DNA of 59,056 bases from assembly GCA_947627675.1 (NCBI GenBank), contig CANQWY010000004.1:1-59056 (forward strand). The letters are read 5' to 3'. This document shows, in pieces, positions 51,813-59,056 of the stretch; positions within the stretch are counted from its first letter, which is position 1, and each line of letters begins with the position of its first letter. Position numbers and translations under genes: made by a program. The notes under the pieces are model-generated. The model saw only the letters and a list, made by a program, of their open reading frames with translations. It was not told where the DNA came from and searched no databases. This DNA is from an uncultured Bacilli bacterium (GTDB lineage: Bacteria; Bacillota_I; Bacilli_A; RF39; UBA660).

Positions 51813-52850
51813 ATGAATAGTATCAGTCAAATAGAAAAGTTAAATTATATGAAAAATCTTAATATGGATGTTTCAGAACTAGAAATGTTTATAGAAAAGT
51901 ATTCAATATATAATTATCGCTTTCTTAGCGTAATAATTACAAAGTTAATGACTAATTTTGAAGGAGTTGAATATCAAGCTATTCCATATTTTAATATATA
52001 TACTGATTTGAAGTATTTAATATGTGAAAATGACTTAACTAAGTATCCATGGGAATTTAATTTACCAACTTTAAAATATTCAAAATATAATAAAGTTTTA
52101 TTTGATAAATATGATAGAGAATTTAAGTGTTTATTTAGTCCTAGTGGTTATCCTGGAAGTTTTGAAAATAAAGAAGATGATTTATTTTATATACAAGATT
52201 TTGCCGATTACCTATTTAAAATTAGAGTTGAGAAAAATATTGTAAATATTAGTTTATGTGAATTAGAAAAATTACTTGAAGAATATTTAAAAATAACAAT
52301 AAAACAGCAAAAAGAAAGGCAAAATAAAAGAATTGAATCTACAAAAAAGAAAAAAGAAGAAAGAGTGATTAAAGATTTTCAATATTGTTGTAATGTAGAT
52401 AGACAAACGTTTTTATCAAGTATAGTTTATTTAATCAATAATTATTCAAATGATAGATATTTTGCAGCAGAACAACTAAAAGAAGAAAGACAAAATTCAA
52501 CCACATTAGTACTATATCAAAATATAAAAATAGTTGATAAATATGAAAATAAAGTTTTATCTTTTGATGGATTAATTGATGTTGATGCAATTTATCCAGA
52601 AGAAGAAAAATATAAGTATATTAATAAAAATAAGGATATGAATATAAGTTTTTATAATGTAAAAAAAGAATTTAAATCATTAGAAGATAATTGTGAAATA
52701 TACAAAATATTTATGGATAAAATAGAATCTTTATATGATAAATATAAATATAATATGCCCAAACCTGTTAGCAAAGAAGAAGTTTTACAAGCTCTAAAAG
52801 AAGTTTGCTCTTTATATAATAAAAATAATAAAGTTTTATTAAAAAAGTAG
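51813..52850 (+). CDS. hypothetical protein
   Basis: ORF with ggggaggt RBS. Confidence 0.55.
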   Translation: MNSISQIEKLNYMKNLNMDVSELEMFIEKYSIYNYRFLSVIITKLMTNFEGVEYQAIPYFNIYTDLKYLICENDLTKYPWEFNLPTLKYSKYNKVLFDKYDREFKCLFSPSGYPGSFENKEDDLFYIQDFADYLFKIRVEKNIVNISLCELEKLLEEYLKITIKQQKERQNKRIESTKKKKEERVIKDFQYCCNVDRQTFLSSIVYLINNYSNDRYFAAEQLKEERQNSTTLVLYQNIKIVDKYENKVLSFDGLIDVDAIYPEEEKYKYINKNKDMNISFYNVKKEFKSLEDNCEIYKIFMDKIESLYDKYKYNMPKPVSKEEVLQALKEVCSLYNKNNKVLLKK

Positions 52851-52945
52851 AAGATAAGTTGCCATTTTAGTGGTAATTTTTTCTTTTAAATTAAATCATT
52901 TTATGATATATTCTATTATAGATAAGAATAAAAGAGGGTGTTATT

Positions 52946-55369
52946 ATGTATCCACTTGGTCAGCAATTTGAAGTAGATTATAGTAAAGCTAAAAGTGATA
53001 ATAAGGCAATGGTTGTAGGAAGAAAATACCGTTTTACAATTATAACTGAAAGAGTTATAAGACTTGAATATAGTCCTACATCAACTTTTGTTGATATACC
53101 TAGTCAGCTTGTATATAAAAGAAATTTAGGATTACCAGAATTTACAGTTAGACAAGATGCGAATTTCTTAGAAATTAGTACTAAATACTTCATTCTTTCA
53201 TACATGAAAGAACAACCATTTATAGGAAGCAAAGTTGATCCTATGAAAAATTTAAAAATAACTTTAAATAATACAATGGATAAAGATAAACAAAGAGATT
53301 GGTATTATGGGCATCCCGAAGTTAGAAATATGAATGGAAATATTTTAGGGGTTGATGTTTCTATAAATAAAAATTATATGAGAGGTCTTTATTCGCTTGA
53401 AGGATTTGCTTCTATTAATGATTCTAATACTAAATTGCTTGATAGGGATGGAACTTTACTTGATAGACCTAATGGCAATATAGATATTTATATATTTATG
53501 TATGGAATAGATTTTAATCTTGCATTAACTGATTATTTTAAAATGTCTGGTTTTCCTGATATAATTCCTCGTTATGCATTAGGAAATTGGTGGTGCCGCA
53601 ATACTGATTATGATGATACTAAAATAGATGATTTATTATTAAAATTTGATAAAAAAAAGATTCCAATATCAGTACTTTTACTTGATAAAGATTGGCATTA
53701 TAGAAATTATGATAAATATAAAAATTTAAAAACAGGTTTTACATTTAATAAAGAATTGTTTCCTAAGCCAGAAGAAACAGTAAAAAAGATTCATAATAGA
53801 AATATTAGAGTTGGTCTTCAAATTAATCCAACAGAAGGATTCCACCCATTTGATATGTTCTATAATAAAGCTTGTGAATATTTAGGAATTGGTGATAATA
53901 GTATAATTTTGTATGATCCTCTTGATCCTAAACAAATTGATGTTTATTTTAAAATATATTTACATACTTTAGAGTCTTTAGGAATAGATTTTTTTTGGAA
54001 TGATTATAAGGGAGAAGATAACATTATAAAATTATGGTCTAGTAACCATTATCTATATATGGATTCGTGCAGGAATTCTACTAAAAGAGGTCTTATATTA
54101 GGTCGAGGAGTTGGCTATGCTCCTCATAGATATCCTATTTTATATGGAGGCTCTACTGAAATTGGTTGGGAAGAATTAAAAAGAGAAGTTTTTGCCTATA
54201 TTAATGCAAGTAATGCTGGGATTAGCTATTTAAGTTTTGATGTAGGCGGAAATCATGGTGGAATTGAAGAAAGTGAGTTATATATTAGGCATGTTGAATT
54301 AGGCTGTTTTTCTCCAATTTTAAGATTTCATGAAGCAAGAGGGAAGTATTATAAAAAAGAGCCTTGGCTATGGGAAGCTAAGACTTCTAATATAGTCAGT
54401 GATTATTTAAGACTCAGACATAGACTTATTCCATACATATATACAGAAATTTATAAATACTCACAAGTTGGAATTCCACTTATTCAACCATTTTATTATA
54501 ATTATCCTTGGTGTTATGATGATGCATTGTATAAAAATCAATATTATTTTGGTTCACAATTACTAGTTTGTCCTATTTTAACTAAAAAAGATTTAGTTAT
54601 GAATAGAACTATTCACAGATTTTATGTTCCTGATGGAATTTGGTATGATTTTTTTACAGGTAAAAAATTCCCAGGTGGCAAAAAATATGTTTCATTCTTT
54701 AGAGAAGAAGACTACCCAGTTTTTGCTCATGCAGGGAGTATTATACCTATGTCTAATAAAAGTGACCGAAATAATATTGGACTTCCAACAGATATGGAAA
54801 TTCAAATATTTCCAGGAACTAGTAATATGTATACCTTATATGAAGATGATGGAATTACCGCTTTATATAAAGAAGGTTATTTCTTAAAGACATCAATTGA
54901 CTATAATTATTTAAGAAGTAATTATACAGTTATTATACGTTCCGTTGAAGGAAAGAGCGGAATTGCTCCAGAAAGAAGAAATTATAAGTTAGTATTTAGA
55001 AATACTAAGATGGCTGATAATGTTAAAGTAATGTTTAATAATACTGAAGTAATTTCAACTAATTCTATTGATGGTAATGATTTTATTGTTGAAGTTAAAG
55101 ATGTTCCAACAGTAGGACAGCTTACGGTAAATTGTCGTGGTAAAGATATTGAAATTGATGCAGTTCGCCTAATTAATGATGATGTTAAAAGTATTTTAGT
55201 AGATTTACAAATTAATACATATTTAAAAGAAGAACTTGATACTATAATATTTAGTGAGGATACTATTCAAAAGAAAAGAATTGCTCTTCGTAAAATGAAG
55301 AAGAAAGGACTTAGTAAAGAACATTTAAATTTATTTTTAAAATTACTTGAATATATTAGTGAAGTATAG
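52946..55369 (+). CDS. glycoside hydrolase family 31 protein
   Basis: IPRYALGNWWCRNTDY, LLLDKDWHY, GIDFFWNDYKG, LSFDVGGNHGG, LRFHEARGKYYKKEPWLW, RLRHRLIPYIYTE. Confidence 0.93.
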   Translation: MYPLGQQFEVDYSKAKSDNKAMVVGRKYRFTIITERVIRLEYSPTSTFVDIPSQLVYKRNLGLPEFTVRQDANFLEISTKYFILSYMKEQPFIGSKVDPMKNLKITLNNTMDKDKQRDWYYGHPEVRNMNGNILGVDVSINKNYMRGLYSLEGFASINDSNTKLLDRDGTLLDRPNGNIDIYIFMYGIDFNLALTDYFKMSGFPDIIPRYALGNWWCRNTDYDDTKIDDLLLKFDKKKIPISVLLLDKDWHYRNYDKYKNLKTGFTFNKELFPKPEETVKKIHNRNIRVGLQINPTEGFHPFDMFYNKACEYLGIGDNSIILYDPLDPKQIDVYFKIYLHTLESLGIDFFWNDYKGEDNIIKLWSSNHYLYMDSCRNSTKRGLILGRGVGYAPHRYPILYGGSTEIGWEELKREVFAYINASNAGISYLSFDVGGNHGGIEESELYIRHVELGCFSPILRFHEARGKYYKKEPWLWEAKTSNIVSDYLRLRHRLIPYIYTEIYKYSQVGIPLIQPFYYNYPWCYDDALYKNQYYFGSQLLVCPILTKKDLVMNRTIHRFYVPDGIWYDFFTGKKFPGGKKYVSFFREEDYPVFAHAGSIIPMSNKSDRNNIGLPTDMEIQIFPGTSNMYTLYEDDGITALYKEGYFLKTSIDYNYLRSNYTVIIRSVEGKSGIAPERRNYKLVFRNTKMADNVKVMFNNTEVISTNSIDGNDFIVEVKDVPTVGQLTVNCRGKDIEIDAVRLINDDVKSILVDLQINTYLKEELDTIIFSEDTIQKKRIALRKMKKKGLSKEHLNLFLKLLEYISEV

Positions 55370-55387
55370 TATAATAATATTTAATTT

Positions 55388-55603
55388 AGATGTTGGTAGG
55401 AGTAGTAGTAAAGCTTCTTTTTAAAGAGAGTTTGTGTATGGTGGAAACAAATATTTGAACTTTACGAACTTAACTATCTTATAGACATTCCGGGTAAGAG
55501 CGTTATATCTATAGAGTATTAGTTTATCTAACTTTTTAGCGTATTTTTTTACGAAATAAGGTGGTACCGCGGAATTTTTCGTCCTTATGTTATAAGGGCT
55601 TTT
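55388..55603 (+). promoter_or_regulatory. T-box riboswitch, Leu specifier CTT (55469-55471)
   Basis: AGAGAG and GGTG stem I motifs, GAA-CTT-A specifier loop, GGTGGTACCGCG T-box, terminator CCTTATgttATAAGGgcTTTTTT. Confidence 0.93.
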
Positions 55604-55620
55604 TTGTTTTGGAGGTGGAT

Positions 55621-56004
55621 ATGCTAAATAATATAATATTATTTATAATAATATTTGTAATTGTATTTTTTATATATGAATGGATAATCTATAGAGATTT
55701 AAAAAAAAGACTTAAGAACAAAAGGAAAAATACAAAAACTACAGATAAATATCCTATGGAAGTAAAAATACTTGTGGACTTTTATAAATTAAAATTGGAT
55801 AATATTAATTATAATAGGCTAATTCATATTATTTGTATTGTATCTAGCCTGGATATATCACTTATAGTCATCATTAGTGGAATGTTTGATAAAGGCTATA
55901 TGCAAATATTAGTAGCATTTTTAATAGTACTTCCTATTATATTTTTTAGTTATTATTTAATAGTATTTTTTTATAAGTTTAAAGAAAAGAGGAGAAATAA
56001 ATAA
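55621..56004 (+). CDS. small two-TM-region hypothetical protein between T-box and leuS
   Basis: ATG 55621 follows ggaggt; stop overlaps leuS start; ORF-track start at 55561 lies inside the T-box. Confidence 0.75.
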   Translation: MLNNIILFIIIFVIVFFIYEWIIYRDLKKRLKNKRKNTKTTDKYPMEVKILVDFYKLKLDNINYNRLIHIICIVSSLDISLIVIISGMFDKGYMQILVAFLIVLPIIFFSYYLIVFFYKFKEKRRNK

Positions 56005-58817
56005 TGAGTAATTATAGTGAAATAGAGAAAAAATGGCAAGATTATTGGGAAGAAAATAAAGTTTTTAAGACAGATATTCATGATTTTTCTAAGCCTAAAT
56101 ATTATGCTTTGGATATGTTTCCTTATCCATCTGGTCAAGGACTTCATGTTGGTCATCCTGAAGGATATACAGCAACTGATATAATGGCCAGAATGAAAAG
56201 AATGCAAGGATATAATGTTCTACATCCAATGGGGTTTGATGCCTTTGGTCTTCCTGCAGAACAGTATGCAATTAAAACAGGGAATCATCCTAGTACTTTT
56301 ACTGAAAAAAATATAAATACATTTAAGAAACAACTTAAAATGCTTGGTTTCTCATATGATTGGGATCGTGAAATTTCAACAGCAGACCCTAAATATTATA
56401 AATGGACCCAATGGATATTTAAACAACTATATTTAGATAATCTTGTAGAAGAAGTTGATATGCCTGTTAATTGGTGTGAAGAATTAGGAACAGTTTTATC
56501 AAATGATGAAGTTATTAATGGTAAAAGTGAACGTGGAGGTTATCCTGTTGTTCGTAAAAATATGAAACAATGGGTAATGAAAATTACTGAATATGCAGAT
56601 AAACTTATTGACAATTTAGATGAAATAGATTGGCCTTCTTCTACTAAAGAACTTGAAAGAAATTGGATAGGTCGTAGTTATGGTGCTGAAATTTCTTTCA
56701 AAGTTTCGGGGACAGATTATAGTTTTGTAGTATTTACAACTAGATGCGATACATTATTTGGAGCAACTTATTGTGTTCTCTCACCTGAACATGAATTAGT
56801 AAATTTGATTACTACTGATGAATATAAGGATGAAGTACAAAAATACATAGATGAATGTAGTAAAAAAAGTGAATTAGAAAGAACATCTTTAAATAAAGAA
56901 AAAACTGGGGTATTTACAGGAAGTTATGCTATTAATCCTGTTAATAATAAGAAAATACCTATTTGGATTGCCGATTATGTTCTTGCAACTTATGGAACCG
57001 GAGCTATTATGGCCGTTCCTGCTCACGATGATAGAGATTATGATTTTGCCAAAAAATATAATCTTGATATAATTCAAGTTTTAGAAGAAGAAACTGGAGT
57101 TCCTCATGAAAATGAGCTAAAAAAAGAAAGTATAGTTGCAATTATATACGATAAAAATAAAGATAAGTACTTAACAATTAATTGGCATAATAAAGGTGGT
57201 AGACTTTTTGTTGGAGGTACGATAAAAGAAGGCGAAAGTGCTGTTGATTGCGCTATTCGTGAAATAAAGGAAGAAACAGGTTATACTGATATTTCTTTAA
57301 TAGAAACTCTTCCTAGAATTAATCATCATTATTACGCATATAATAAAGATAAATATTTTAATATAGAAAGTACAGGATTATTCTTTAAAATTAATAGTGA
57401 TAAAAGGGAAAAACAGAATTTAGATAGCGATGAAGAATTTGATGTAGAGTGGGTAGATAAAGATACTATTGAAAAGGAAGTAAAAGATCAATTACATTAT
57501 AAAACTTATGAGTATTCAATTAATCCTGGTGCAATGTGCGATGATGGAATTCATATTAATTCAGAATTTTTAGATGGTTTAGATAAAGAAGATGCCATAA
57601 ATAAAATGTATAATTATTTAGAAGATAATGGTTATGGTAAAAAGAAAGTTAATTACCGCTTAAGAGACTGGATTTTTGCAAGACAGCGTTATTGGGGTGA
57701 GCCAGTGCCAGTTGTACATATGGAAGATGGCTCTATTAAAGTCTTAGATGATAGTGACTTGCCTCTAATTTTACCTGTAATGGAAGATTATAAAGCTCAT
57801 GGTGGTATGGCACCTCTTGATAATGCAATTGAATGGAAGAATGTCACAATTAATGGTATGAAAGGAATACGTGAAACTTCTACAATGCCTGGTACAGCAG
57901 GATCTTCATGGTATTTTTTAAGATATATTGATCCAGATAATGATAAAGAATTTGCCAATTATGAATTATTAAAACATTGGATGCCTGTAGATTTATATTT
58001 AGGTGGCCCTGAACATGCTGTTGGTCATTTACTTTATGCAAGATTTTGGAATAATTATTTATATGATAAAGGACTTTCACCGGTTAAAGAGCCATTCCAA
58101 AAATTAGTACATCAAGGTATGATTCTTGGACCAAATGGTGAGAAAATGAGTAAAAGCAAAGGAAATGTTATTAATCCGGATGAAATGGTTAAACTATATG
58201 GTGCTGATAGCCTAAGACTTTATGAAATGTTTATGGGGCCTCTTTCTGCAGATAAACCTTGGAATCCTAATGGAATTGAAGGTAGTAAAAAGTTTGTAGA
58301 TAAAGTATATCGTAGATTTAATGAATTAGAAATAGTAGAAGATGATACACCGTTCATTGAGAAAATGTATCATCAGACTGTTAAAAAAGTTACAGAAGAT
58401 TATGAATCAATGAGTTTTAATACAGCTATTAGTCAAATGATGATTTTTATGAATGAATTAAATAATAAAAATAGTATTAATAGAAATTATGCAGAAGGTT
58501 TTATTAAATTATTAAATCCAATTTGTCCACATATCACTGAAGAAATTTGGAATACTGTACTTGGACACAATAATACAATTGCTTATGAGAAATGGCCTGA
58601 TTTTGATATTGATAAGACTATTGAAAATGAAAAAGAAATAGCAGTTCAAGTAAATGGCAAAGTTCGTGCTACTATTAAAATAAATATTTCTGATAACGAA
58701 GATACAATTAAAGAAAAGGCTTTAAAAGAAGATAATGTATTAAGACATATTGCTAATAAAGAAATCTTAAAAATAATTATAATTAAAAATAAAATTGTAA
58801 ACATTGTTATTAAATAA
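56004..58817 (+). CDS. leuS: leucyl-tRNA synthetase with Nudix insertion
   Basis: [23 protein letters not shown] (HIGH), [15 protein letters not shown] (KMSKS), editing-domain TTRCDTLFG and AVPAHDDRD; 937 aa. Confidence 0.98.
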   Translation: MSNYSEIEKKWQDYWEENKVFKTDIHDFSKPKYYALDMFPYPSGQGLHVGHPEGYTATDIMARMKRMQGYNVLHPMGFDAFGLPAEQYAIKTGNHPSTFTEKNINTFKKQLKMLGFSYDWDREISTADPKYYKWTQWIFKQLYLDNLVEEVDMPVNWCEELGTVLSNDEVINGKSERGGYPVVRKNMKQWVMKITEYADKLIDNLDEIDWPSSTKELERNWIGRSYGAEISFKVSGTDYSFVVFTTRCDTLFGATYCVLSPEHELVNLITTDEYKDEVQKYIDECSKKSELERTSLNKEKTGVFTGSYAINPVNNKKIPIWIADYVLATYGTGAIMAVPAHDDRDYDFAKKYNLDIIQVLEEETGVPHENELKKESIVAIIYDKNKDKYLTINWHNKGGRLFVGGTIKEGESAVDCAIREIKEETGYTDISLIETLPRINHHYYAYNKDKYFNIESTGLFFKINSDKREKQNLDSDEEFDVEWVDKDTIEKEVKDQLHYKTYEYSINPGAMCDDGIHINSEFLDGLDKEDAINKMYNYLEDNGYGKKKVNYRLRDWIFARQRYWGEPVPVVHMEDGSIKVLDDSDLPLILPVMEDYKAHGGMAPLDNAIEWKNVTINGMKGIRETSTMPGTAGSSWYFLRYIDPDNDKEFANYELLKHWMPVDLYLGGPEHAVGHLLYARFWNNYLYDKGLSPVKEPFQKLVHQGMILGPNGEKMSKSKGNVINPDEMVKLYGADSLRLYEMFMGPLSADKPWNPNGIEGSKKFVDKVYRRFNELEIVEDDTPFIEKMYHQTVKKVTEDYESMSFNTAISQMMIFMNELNNKNSINRNYAEGFIKLLNPICPHITEEIWNTVLGHNNTIAYEKWPDFDIDKTIENEKEIAVQVNGKVRATIKINISDNEDTIKEKALKEDNVLRHIANKEILKIIIIKNKIVNIVIK

Positions 58818-58835
58818 AAATAGCAAGGAATGAGA

Positions 58836-58868
58836 GACACATTTATAAGAGCAAAAATGTGTCTTTTA
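58836..58868 (+). terminator. leuS terminator
   Basis: GACACATTT...AAATGTGTCTTTT. Confidence 0.75.
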
Positions 58869-59021
58869 AATTATATAGAATAAGCAATATGAGATATGAC
58901 TAATATTAATTAGATAATGTTATATAATTGTTTATAGTACTTTTTTAACAGGGATTAAATAAAAAAATATGAGTTTTTCTGTCAATAATTTTTGAAAATG
59001 TCTTAAAAAAAACTAAACATT

Positions 59022-59050
59022 AACGGGAATTTTTAACCCGTTTTTCTTTA
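59022..59050 (+). terminator. hairpin terminator
   Basis: AACGGGaatttttaaCCCGTTTTTC. Confidence 0.65.
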
Positions 59051-59056
59051 CTTTCT

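Noticed and set aside
55561-55620. N-terminal extension MVPRNFSSLCYKGFFVLEVD of the ORF before leuS
   Set aside because: It is the T-box antiterminator/terminator read as protein; true start is 55621 behind ggaggt
1-59056. CRISPR array
   Set aside because: No regularly spaced direct repeats or Cas-like ORFs seen

Overview
AT-rich (Bacillota-like) chromosomal window using the standard bacterial code. Core genes include tatD, pflB/pflA, asnB, dipicolinate synthase dpaA/dpaB, cdaA/cdaR, ctpA-type S41 protease, fhs, an NfeD/SPFH pair, a GH31 enzyme, T-box-controlled leuS, tRNA-Thr(CGT) and tRNA-Asn(GTT). dpaAB plus CotF-like coat genes suggest a spore former. The strongest non-routine observations are: (1) a ~7.7 kb large-serine-recombinase element (30518-38256) that splits a LolA/GerS-like lipoprotein gene exactly in frame; attB and a 48-bp dyad-symmetric attP can be rebuilt from the junctions. 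(2) A 9-G homopolymer in the signal-peptide region of a second-copy surface protein (49887-51534) that puts the gene out of frame; one G fewer restores a 548-aa protein, so it is a candidate phase-variable switch. (3) These two paralogous surface proteins diverge abruptly at their C-termini in a run of NNT/NNC codons, resembling a diversity-generating-retroelement target, although no RT or template repeat is in the window. (4) leuS carries an intact Nudix domain inserted in its editing domain. (5) A 30-aa hydrophobic peptide with its Shine-Dalgarno sequestered in a hairpin, possibly a type I toxin. Also present: two sortase/substrate modules (class-B-like sortase with an NPETND protein; thioester adhesin with an overlapping sortase), an IS4-like element with a solo end remnant, and a pseudogene cluster at 4.4-7.3 kb. 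All family names come from reading motifs by eye; no database search was run.
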